From the NCBI GenBank assembly GCA_965369635.1, contig CBDURC010000070.1:1-13145 (forward strand): 13,145 nt of DNA, in the 5' to 3' direction. Positions 5,525 to 11,702 of this stretch are shown in pieces. The stretch comes from UBA3071 sp965369635. Its GTDB lineage: Bacteria; Chloroflexota; Anaerolineae; UBA3071. Each line of letters starts with the position of its first letter. Within the stretch, counting starts at the first letter, position 1. The notes below the pieces were generated by a model, which did no database searches, had not been told where the DNA came from, and saw only the letters and a program-made list of their open reading frames with translations. Both the position numbers and the translations under genes were made by a program.

Positions 5525-7438
5525 TTGAAACTCCTTTGGTCTAAGCTCAACGACGTCACGGCGCGATCCTTCGACAGGCTCAGGACATCGTTGCCCTACT
5601 TGCCGCGGGCGTTTGGGTTGGTCTGGGCCACGGCGCGGCGTTGGACGGTAGCCTGGGCGGTGCTGCTGCTGGTGCAGGGTTTGCTGCCCGTGGCCACGGT
5701 CTACCTGACGCGGGCAGTGGTGGACAGTCTGGTGGCGTCGCTGGACGGCGGCGCTGACTGGGCTAACCTGCGCCCGACCCTGCTCCTGGTGGCCCTCATG
5801 GCCGGTGTCCTGCTGCTGACGGAGGTCTTGCGCAGCCTGACCGGATGGGTGCGCACCGCCCAATCGGAGCTGGTGCGAGACCACATCAGCGGTCTGATCC
5901 ACGGCAAAGCTGTGGCCCTCGACCTGGCTTTCTACGAGACCCCCGAATACTACGACCAATTGCACCGCGCCCGCGTGGATGGCATCGGCCGCCCCGTCGC
6001 CCTGCTGGAAAACGTGGGCGGGCTGGTGCAAAACAGCATCACGCTGCTGGCCATGGCGGCGGTGTTGGTCTCCTTTGGCCCCTGGGTGCCGGCCCTGCTG
6101 CTGATCGGCACGCTGCCGGCCTTCTACGTCGTGTTTCGCAACACCCGCCGCTTCCACCGCTGGCGTATGGAGAACACGGCGGCCATCCGCCGCACCTACT
6201 ACTACGACTGGATGCTGACGCTGCGGGAAGCTGCCGCTGAGCTACGCCTCTTCGCGCTGGGCGATCATTTCCAAACCGCCTTCCAGCAGTTACGCCGGCG
6301 GCTGCGCAGCGAGCGGGTGGCATTGGGCCGGGATCAGGCGCTGGCCGAATTGCTTGCGGGGGCCATGGGCCTGCTGGCCATGGGGGCTGCGCTGGCCTGG
6401 ATGGTGTGGCACGCCGTGCAGGGGCTGGGGACCCTGGGCGACGTGGCCCTCTTCTACCAGGCCTTCGCCCAGGGCCAGCGGTTGATGCGCTCCCTGCTGG
6501 GCAACGTCGGGGAGGTCTACCGCAACGTCATGTTCCTGGAAAATCTGTTCGAGTTCCTGGCCCTCGAACCGCAGGTGACCGACCCTCCCCGGCCAATCCC
6601 CGCCCCGGTACCACTGCGGGATGGGATACGCTTCGAAGGGGTATCCTTCCGCTACCCCGGCAGCCAGCGAGCTGCCCTGGATGACTTCACGCTGCAGATC
6701 CCCGCCGGAGAGATCGTGGCCCTCGTCGGGGCCAATGGGGCCGGCAAGAGCACGGTGATCAAGCTGCTCTGTCGCTTCTACGATCCCCAGTCGGGCCACA
6801 TCACCGTGGACGGCGTTGACCTGCGCGATCTGTCCCTCGATGAGCTTCGCCGCCAGATCACCATCCTGTTCCAGGAGCCGGTCCGCTACCACACCACCGC
6901 CGCCGAGAACATCGAACTGGGCGACCTGGCTGCGACGCCCAGTCGGCCTGAGATCGAGGCCGCGGCCCACGCCGCTGCCGCCGATGTGCCCATCAGCCGG
7001 CTGCCCGAGGGCTACGAAACCGTGTTGGGGAAGTGGTTCGGCGGCGCGGAGTTGAGCGTGGGCGAGTGGCAGCGGGTGGCGCTGGCACGTGCCTTCCTGC
7101 GCCGGGCCTCGATCATCGTGCTGGACGAACCCACCAGCATGATGGACTCCTGGGCCGAAGCGGACTGGCTGGCGCGGTTCCGAGCGCTGGCCGCCGGGCG
7201 CACGGCCGTCATCGTCACCCACCGCTTCACCACGGCCATGCAGGCGGATGTGATCCACGTGATGGAGGCTGGCCGTATCGTGGAGTGTGGTCGTCACGAT
7301 GAACTGGTAGCGCTGGGGGGACGCTACGCCCAATCGTGGACGATGCAGATGCGTGAGGCTGGCAGTGGAGCCACTCTCATTTCCGTTCCGACATCACCTC
7401 TGCTGAGGAAAGTTCATGGAACAGCAGGCGATCATTGA
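5525..7438 (+). CDS. One-piece ABC exporter (membrane domain plus ATPase), peptide-exporter-like
   Basis: From TTG 5525 the protein is 637 aa. The frame is open upstream to ATG 5423 inside a palindrome, and TTG 5591 is another option. The N-terminal half has about six hydrophobic helices of the ABC_membrane type. The ATPase half has Walker A GANGAGKST (402-410), Q-loop LFQEP, signature LSVGEWQRVALARAF from 510, Walker B IIVLDEP (530-536) and H-loop H566. All catalytic residues are present, though the signature reads LSVGE rather than LSGGQ. The W-Q after the signature resembles lantibiotic exporters of the NisT kind, but there is no C39 peptidase domain. It should export a product of this cluster across the inner membrane as a dimer. 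Its end overlaps the next gene by 23 bp. Export of a modified peptide is plausible; a lipid-linked glycan is an alternative. Confidence 0.88.
   Translation: MKLLWSKLNDVTARSFDRLRTSLPYLPRAFGLVWATARRWTVAWAVLLLVQGLLPVATVYLTRAVVDSLVASLDGGADWANLRPTLLLVALMAGVLLLTEVLRSLTGWVRTAQSELVRDHISGLIHGKAVALDLAFYETPEYYDQLHRARVDGIGRPVALLENVGGLVQNSITLLAMAAVLVSFGPWVPALLLIGTLPAFYVVFRNTRRFHRWRMENTAAIRRTYYYDWMLTLREAAAELRLFALGDHFQTAFQQLRRRLRSERVALGRDQALAELLAGAMGLLAMGAALAWMVWHAVQGLGTLGDVALFYQAFAQGQRLMRSLLGNVGEVYRNVMFLENLFEFLALEPQVTDPPRPIPAPVPLRDGIRFEGVSFRYPGSQRAALDDFTLQIPAGEIVALVGANGAGKSTVIKLLCRFYDPQSGHITVDGVDLRDLSLDELRRQITILFQEPVRYHTTAAENIELGDLAATPSRPEIEAAAHAAAADVPISRLPEGYETVLGKWFGGAELSVGEWQRVALARAFLRRASIIVLDEPTSMMDSWAEADWLARFRALAAGRTAVIVTHRFTTAMQADVIHVMEAGRIVECGRHDELVALGGRYAQSWTMQMREAGSGATLISVPTSPLLRKVHGTAGDH
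5568..5585 (+). repeat. Short dispersed repeat inside the 5' end of the ABC gene
   Basis: The sequence CCTTCGACAGGCTCAGGA is a core of a widely dispersed bacterial palindromic repeat. Here it is read as S-F-D-R-L-R-T within the first 25 residues of the ABC protein, just before the conserved part begins. Either translation starts after it, or the repeat has been absorbed into the gene. Confidence 0.5.
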
Positions 7439-8651
7439 TCTGTTGCTGGCTTGCATAAGCTATGGTTTAGGCCAAGCTGATAGTAGCAGGCTTGAGCGGT
7501 TGTCCGGTGCGGATTGGGATGCTCTGCTGGACCTGGCGGCGAGGCAGAGCGTCAGCCCCTTGCTGTATCGCCGTCTCGTAGCCCGTGGGCTGGAAACCAG
7601 TGTCCCTGCAGACATCATGCAAGGGCTGCGGCGAGCGTATCTCGTCAACGCGGCGCGGAACTTGCGCATGCATCACGAACTGGGCAAGATCATGAGTGGG
7701 CTCCGGCAAGGTGGGATTCCGGTCATCGTGCTCAAGGGCATGTTTCTGGCAGATGTGGTGTACGGCAACATGGCGCTGCGGAAGACGGGCGACATAGACC
7801 TCCTGGTTCCACAGGACGACCTGACAAGGAGTGAGGAGGTCCTCACTGCACTGGGCTATCACTCGTTGCGATCATTCTCCGTGGATATCAACGTGGATTT
7901 GGCAACCCACAAGCATCTGCCCCCTTTCGTCAAGCCCAACATGGCCTGGGTCGAGATCCACTGGAGCGTCACCAATCCAAGTCAACGCTACAGCATTGAT
8001 GTCGCTGCGCTGTGGGAACGAGCAAAGCCAGCCACCGTCGCCGGCGTGGATGTGCTGACCCTTTCTGCTGAGGATCTGTTGCTACACTTGTGTCTGCACA
8101 CCTCATACCAGCACCAGTTTGCACTCGGGTTGCCGCCCTTCTGCGATATCGCCGCAACGATCCGCCACTACGATGATGACATGGACTGGGCACAGGTGCG
8201 GCAGCGTGCTGAGCAATGGGGATGGCTCAGGGGCGTGCATCTCGTGTTGCATCTGGCCAAGGAGTTGGTGGGGGCCGCTGTGCCAGACGAAGTTCTGCGG
8301 GGCCTTCGGCCGTTTGGCTTCAGTGAAACGATTGCTGCTATGGCCAAAGAGCTACTCTTCTCCGACAGAGCGAACACCAGCTCAAAAGTCACCCAACTCT
8401 GGGGGTCCAAACGACTTCAGGACAAAGCAGTGCACCTGTTTAGAACCGTGTTTCCCTCCCCTTTGAATATGTCCAGAATGTATCCTGCCCCTCCCAATTC
8501 GCCGAGGATCTACCTGTACTACCCCGTCCGCTTGGTGGATGTGCTTCGCCGGTACGGTCCTATGACGTACCGTCTGCTGCGCGGCGACCAGAAGATGATC
8601 TCTCTGGCCGAGTGCAAGAACGTTTTGGTGGATTGGCTGTCAGGGGAATAG
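7416..8651 (+). CDS. PF14907-type nucleotidyltransferase family protein
   Basis: The 411-aa protein fits the uncharacterised nucleotidyltransferase family PF14907. The motifs are LKG (106-108), R122, the metal-binding pair G125-D-I-D-L (D126, D128), and WVEIHW (178-183), which supplies the third acidic residue (E180). A helical C-terminal half (AEDLLLHLCLHTSYQH and onward) follows, as usual for the family. The ATG is preceded by GAGGAAAG (7405-7412), and the gene overlaps the ABC gene by 23 bp, showing co-expression. Members often occur in exopolysaccharide and ribosomal-peptide clusters, including lasso peptide loci, but the reaction is not established. Transfer of a nucleotide onto the cluster product or a partner protein is inference. 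It is the last gene of the operon. Confidence 0.82.
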   Translation: MEQQAIIDLLLACISYGLGQADSSRLERLSGADWDALLDLAARQSVSPLLYRRLVARGLETSVPADIMQGLRRAYLVNAARNLRMHHELGKIMSGLRQGGIPVIVLKGMFLADVVYGNMALRKTGDIDLLVPQDDLTRSEEVLTALGYHSLRSFSVDINVDLATHKHLPPFVKPNMAWVEIHWSVTNPSQRYSIDVAALWERAKPATVAGVDVLTLSAEDLLLHLCLHTSYQHQFALGLPPFCDIAATIRHYDDDMDWAQVRQRAEQWGWLRGVHLVLHLAKELVGAAVPDEVLRGLRPFGFSETIAAMAKELLFSDRANTSSKVTQLWGSKRLQDKAVHLFRTVFPSPLNMSRMYPAPPNSPRIYLYYPVRLVDVLRRYGPMTYRLLRGDQKMISLAECKNVLVDWLSGE

Positions 8652-8720
8652 GCTGGAGTAGCCGCGGCCGGTGGGGGCCTGCAACGGGTCGTGAGGCGTG
8701 AAACGTGAACCGTGAGTTGC

Positions 8721-8747
8721 GTAGGGGCGAGGCCACCTCGCCCCTAC
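8721..8747. terminator. Perfect 12-bp hairpin after the operon (repeat family; possible terminator)
   Basis: GTAGGGGCGAGG (8721-8732) and CCTCGCCCCTAC (8736-8747) are exact complements around the 3-nt loop CCA, 69 bp after the nucleotidyltransferase stop. There is no T-tract on either side. It looks like a dispersed repeat that could also act as a 3' RNA stabiliser or rho-independent-like end. Confidence 0.5.
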
Positions 8748-8934
8748 GCCGTTTGTGGAGACGAGTTCGGGAGTCCTGGTTCACTGTCTGCCGCAGTGCA
8801 GCAGCGGCCTCGGGTGCGGTCTTGGCGGCCCGAGGACTGGCCTTGGAGCTTATCTCATGATTTCAGTGCAGGTGAGTATCCTGGGTAACTCCTCACTTGA
8901 ACGCGGTTGTCCCCAAAATGTCACGGCGACGCAG

Positions 8935-8985
8935 TAGGGCAGGTTTCATACCTGCCACTGGACGGCGGGTAAGAAACCCGCCCTA
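8935..8985. repeat. Double-hairpin palindromic element
   Basis: Two 22-nt arms (8935-8956 and 8964-8985) are inverted copies with three differences. Each arm is itself a hairpin: GGCAGGT-TTCAT-ACCTGCC and GGCGGGT-AAGAA-ACCCGCC. One stem position changes from A-T to G-C on both sides, so pairing is preserved. The design resembles REP/BIME elements. Confidence 0.75.
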
Positions 8986-9070
8986 CACACCGATCACGGT
9001 TGAATGCGGTGCTACCGTATCCTGCAAGGATGTTGATTTCGTGTAACCACTCAGGCTGCCACGGAATTGG

Positions 9071-9194
9071 ATGTTTTAGGCTCTTAGCCCTCGTCCTCGA
9101 GGGCGGCTCTGGCGAGAGTATCTCGTTTCGAGCAGCTATTTGCCGCACAAGCCGCCCCCGGGAGGGGGGCTGGGAGCATAGGCTGAGCAGTAAC
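9071..9194 (+). ncRNA. Candidate stand-alone HEARO/omega-RNA (IscB-type guide RNA scaffold)
   Basis: The region starts with a GGCTCTTAGCC hairpin (9079-9089). It continues through GC-rich stem-forming sequence and ends in GCACAAGCC, a 6-bp GC stem (9154-9159 with 9165-9170), then GGGAGCATA and GGCTGAGCAGTAAC. From memory this order resembles HEARO RNAs, the omega-RNAs that guide IscB nucleases and are common in some Chloroflexota; I could not run a covariance search. No IscB or HNH gene follows, so it would be a stand-alone copy. The last 53 nt recur at 1-53. If it is a true omega-RNA, the guide would be encoded by the bases just 5' of the scaffold. The exact 5' end is uncertain. Confidence 0.5.
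9142..9194 (+). repeat. Right copy of the 53-nt direct repeat
   Basis: It differs from 1-53 at two positions only. The GC stem is preserved and one change lies in its loop (GGGAG here, GGGAC in the left copy). The two copies are 9.1 kb apart in direct orientation and flank all the plus-strand genes. Confidence 0.85.
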
Positions 9195-9223
9195 GATTTC
9201 GTAACCGTTTAGCCTCTTACACT

Positions 9224-9316
9224 ATAGAACGCAGATAACGCTGATGCACGCTGATCTCTGATTTTTCGATTGAATCTGCGTTCATCTGCGGTAAATCCGC
9301 GGAATCAGCGTTCTAT
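9224..9316. repeat. Degenerate inverted repeat (AACGCAGAT/AACGCTGAT type)
   Basis: The ends are ATAGAACGC (9224-9232) and GCGTTCTAT (9308-9316), exact complements. The interior carries repeated GCTGAT, CTGCG and ATCTGCG words that partly pair. It lies 31 bp beyond the stop of the minus-strand gene and may fold in its 3' transcript. Confidence 0.6.
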
Positions 9317-9347
9317 TTGCCGGGGGCGGTGAACGCCTACTTGATTT

Positions 9348-11327
9348 CTATGGAATGACGATCCGCAGCGGTTCCCCCAGCCGCTGCAGTGACGGCTGTT
9401 GGTAGAAGCCGACGAGCAGTGTGTGCGGCGCTGGCCCCAGCGCTTCGGGCAACACCAGCCGATGCACATCCAGCAGCATCTCCCCTGGCTGCCAGAGCGA
9501 CGTAGGATAGTACACCCCGCCAGGTAGATGATCGCTCTGTGCCACCTTCTGCCCCTCTGCATCCAGCAGATGGACGAAGCTGGTGTAGTCACCGTCCATC
9601 TCGACCAGCGGCTGCCAGTGTAGCGCCACCTCCAGCACACCGCCCGCTTCCAGTGGAGACCCCAAGTCGTAGCCGAGCAAGCGCACCGTGTCGGCCAGGA
9701 CGAGGTCGGATGCCCGTTCGGGCGGCCCGCTCACGGCAGGCCCCAGCACCTCCACCAGCTTCTCCGCCGGCTGCAAAGCGAACTTCACCTCCAGCCCCGG
9801 CATGGGCTTGATGAGGTACACCGGCCTGCCTGTCTCCAGCGCTCGTTCCACTACCTGCGCCACGTTGCCCCAGCCAGGCTCCTGCACGATGAGAGGGAAC
9901 AGCCCCGTAAGATCGGGCCGCACTCCCTCCACCTGCTGCATGTACCAGAGCGGCATCACCTCGTCGCGGTCGTTGCTGACCAGGATGGCCTCCTCAGGCG
10001 TAGGAGCGGCCAGGATAGCCTGCCAGCGGTCGCGGGCGGCGGTATCCCCGCTGCGGTCAATGAGGGGGAAGTTGTGTAGCAGCAATGTGATGGGCAGGGC
10101 GAGGGAGAGCAAAGCGACCATTGCAGATGGCAAATTCGAGATAGCAAACTCGAGACTGCCATTTGCGATTTGCCATTTGCGATTTGCTCTTACCTTTTCC
10201 GCCACTGCCGCCACGCCGATGCCCATCCAGCAGGCCATGATCAGCGCTGGGGCGATGAAGAACACGTGAATATCGCCGATGCCGTAGAAGAGGTTGAAGG
10301 ACATCAGCGCCGCGAAGCTGAGAGCGGTGAGCGCCAGCAATCGCCACCTTCGTCCAATGAACAACCGCACCAGCCCTATCAGTCCCAGGATGATCCCCGC
10401 CCAGCCGAACTGGCGGAGCAGCACTCTTCCGGCCAGCGACAACCGCGTCCAGGCGGCAGCAGGGGAGAGCAGCGCACCGGCGAAGACACGCCCCAGAACG
10501 AAGTTCAGGAGGCCGAGCAGACTGCGATCGTACAACTGCAACGAGCGTCCAGCACTGAGCGGCACGGTAAGGTAGGACATGTGTGGAGCGCGCAGAGGGA
10601 TGTAGAGGTAGAGCAGCAGGGGCAGCAGCAACGCGGCGAGGACGCGACCCCACGCGGAGAACCACGGACTGCCAACGGTTGACCCGTGTTCACCCGTGTT
10701 CATCCGTGTCCGATCTGTCCGCAGCGCTAACCAGACGAAGAGCAGGCCAGCAGGGGCAAGCAGCAGCATCGTACGGTGGTGAGTCAGGCTCAAGCCGCAG
10801 GCCAGGGCCACCAGGGTCAGACGGCCAATGGCCCCTTCAGACCCGTCAGTTCCCTCAGCCCCTTCCTGCCACCACAGCACCAACCAAAGCACCCCCGCCA
10901 CAAATGCCGCGTGCAGCGTGTAGATCTCCGCGATCACCGCCTGCGACCAGAAGATGTCAGAGCAGGCGAAGGTGAAGGCAGCGACGGCGGCGGTCAGACA
11001 GCGAGCCACGGTCGGCAGCGTGGGTGTCGAAGCTCGCAACAGCCGTTCGGCCAGGAGATAGGTCAGCCCCACGGCCAGGCCGCCACACAGCGCCGAGAAG
11101 AGGTTCATGCGCCAGGCGACATTGCCCCACGGTAGCAGGTGCGACCAGAGCCAGCCCAGCATGAGGTAGAGCGGGTAGCCGGTAGGGTGTGCGATGCCGC
11201 CCAGGTAGGCGACGAACTGGAACTCTCCAGCATCGCCTGCCAGCACGCCCGGAGCCAGGGTGCGCAGATAGAGGGCCAGGGCCGACAGGCCCAGCAGCAC
11301 GGCGAGAGTGCGGTTCAGACGAGACAT
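9348..11327 (-). CDS. DUF2723-type multi-pass membrane glycosyltransferase-like protein
   Basis: From ATG 11327 the protein is 659 aa; a GTG at 11339 is an alternative start inside a repeat. After the first membrane helix it has GDAGEF (31-36) and HPTGYP (47-52), the signature of DUF2723 (PF11028), a GT-C-like family related to protein mannosyltransferases. About ten hydrophobic helices follow to about residue 425. A soluble tail from about 544 contains LLGYDL, HWQPL, SFVHLLD and LWQPGE, a beta-rich domain common on Chloroflexota membrane glycosyltransferases. It probably transfers sugars from a lipid carrier on the outer face of the membrane; donor and acceptor are unknown. Two hydrophilic loops (about 206-215 and 380-403) are encoded by short tandem repeats. 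It lies convergent to the plus-strand cluster, so co-function is not shown. Confidence 0.82.
   Translation of the reverse strand: MSRLNRTLAVLLGLSALALYLRTLAPGVLAGDAGEFQFVAYLGGIAHPTGYPLYLMLGWLWSHLLPWGNVAWRMNLFSALCGGLAVGLTYLLAERLLRASTPTLPTVARCLTAAVAAFTFACSDIFWSQAVIAEIYTLHAAFVAGVLWLVLWWQEGAEGTDGSEGAIGRLTLVALACGLSLTHHRTMLLLAPAGLLFVWLALRTDRTRMNTGEHGSTVGSPWFSAWGRVLAALLLPLLLYLYIPLRAPHMSYLTVPLSAGRSLQLYDRSLLGLLNFVLGRVFAGALLSPAAAWTRLSLAGRVLLRQFGWAGIILGLIGLVRLFIGRRWRLLALTALSFAALMSFNLFYGIGDIHVFFIAPALIMACWMGIGVAAVAEKVRANRKWQIANGSLEFAISNLPSAMVALLSLALPITLLLHNFPLIDRSGDTAARDRWQAILAAPTPEEAILVSNDRDEVMPLWYMQQVEGVRPDLTGLFPLIVQEPGWGNVAQVVERALETGRPVYLIKPMPGLEVKFALQPAEKLVEVLGPAVSGPPERASDLVLADTVRLLGYDLGSPLEAGGVLEVALHWQPLVEMDGDYTSFVHLLDAEGQKVAQSDHLPGGVYYPTSLWQPGEMLLDVHRLVLPEALGPAPHTLLVGFYQQPSLQRLGEPLRIVIP
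10121..10190 (-). repeat. In-frame tandem repeat insertion in the DUF2723 gene
   Basis: The unit TGCCATTTGCGATT occurs twice in direct succession (10157-10170 and 10171-10184), next to a partly inverted GATGGCAAATTCGAG segment. On the coding strand it reads as KWQIANGSLEFAISNLPSA between two hydrophobic helices. The insertion keeps the frame. Confidence 0.7.
10683..10712 (-). repeat. In-frame CCCGTGTTCA tandem repeat in the DUF2723 gene
   Basis: There are two exact 10-bp units (10683-10692 and 10693-10702) and a third diverged one (10703-10712). They encode the hydrophilic loop around RTDRTRMNTGEHGS. The same type of sequence is usually intergenic. Confidence 0.65.
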
Positions 11328-11608
11328 GAGCCGGTACACTGGTAGATTGGTACATTGGTAGATTGGTGCACCTGGTAATCCTGATAGCCTACCGGGCCGC
11401 CTAGGCGCAGGGTTGGGTAGGCCGCTTCTCTCAAGTGCTCCAATACCTTCATGACCATTCCATCACATCGTGCTCCGGCTTCAAACCTCGCTTTGTTCAA
11501 CTCCTTCTTTCGTCTTCGCGCTCGACGTTCGGCCTCTTGTTGTCGGCGTCTCTCGGCTTCCTTGGCTTCACGCTGGTCTTGTAGGTGCTTGAAAGGGTTT
11601 CTCGTCAT
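11315..11608 (-). CDS. Small charged coiled-coil-like protein, 97 aa, unknown function
   Basis: I do not recognise this protein. On the minus strand, ATG at 11608-11606 is preceded by GGGGAGGG four bases upstream, one of the best ribosome sites in the window, which argues that it is translated. Residues 7-45 are very rich in Glu, Arg, Lys, Ala and Gln and probably form a single charged helix (AKEAERRRQQEAERRARRRK). Residues 46-66 (GARCDGMVMKVLEHLREAAY) look like a small folded helix. The C-terminus from about residue 81 is read through a tandem repeat, and the end overlaps the start of the DUF2723 gene by 13-25 bp. It lies between two inverted repeat arrays and may belong to a small mobile cassette. 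Confidence 0.5.
   Translation of the reverse strand: MTRNPFKHLQDQREAKEAERRRQQEAERRARRRKKELNKARFEAGARCDGMVMKVLEHLREAAYPTLRLGGPVGYQDYQVHQSTNVPIYQCTGSCLV
11340..11368. repeat. TGGTAGATTGGTACAT tandem repeat (16-bp unit)
   Basis: One full 16-bp unit (11340-11355) and most of a second are present. It is the reverse-complement version of the array at 11664-11702. It lies over the end of the 97-aa gene and just upstream of the DUF2723 start. Confidence 0.75.
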
Positions 11609-11663
11609 AACACCCTCCCCATTCCCCCACACGGCGCATGCTGGACAGCTTCGGGCTTCACGA

Positions 11664-11702
11664 AGTTACCAATCTACCAAGTTACCAATCTACCAATTCA
11701 CC
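11664..11702. repeat. AGTTACCAATCTACCA tandem repeat (16-bp unit)
   Basis: Two exact 16-bp units (11664-11679 and 11680-11695) are followed by a partial one. The TAG stop and last codons (V-N-W) of the minus-strand ILEI protein lie within the array. Together with 11340-11368 it forms inverted ends around the 97-aa gene. Confidence 0.8.

Larger units (their letters stand above)
8652..9347. other. Convergent intergenic region of about 700 bp, repeat-rich, no gene
   Basis: I see no credible protein gene here; the short open frames lack ribosome sites and run through repeats. It holds a diverged TTTCAC-type repeat (near 8695-8715), a perfect hairpin (8721-8747), a 7-bp-arm hairpin (8808-8814 with 8829-8835), a double hairpin (8935-8985), the HEARO-like RNA candidate, and a degenerate inverted repeat (9224-9316). 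It separates the plus-strand cluster from the minus-strand membrane proteins. Confidence 0.8.

Noticed and set aside
6290..7333. 347-aa minus-strand open frame opposite the ABC ATPase domain
   Set aside because: The plus strand encodes Walker A, signature, Walker B and H-loop here, so the reverse frame is a shadow.
8755..8937. 60-aa open frame in the intergenic region, considered as a precursor peptide
   Set aside because: There is no ribosome site, no leader/core pattern, and the frame runs into a palindromic repeat.
9142..9194. Twister ribozyme or riboswitch
   Set aside because: GCCGCACAAGCC recalls twister, but the rest of the twister core is not found; the HEARO-like order of elements fits better.
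11664..11702. CRISPR array
   Set aside because: The 16-bp units are contiguous with no spacers, and no cas genes are present.
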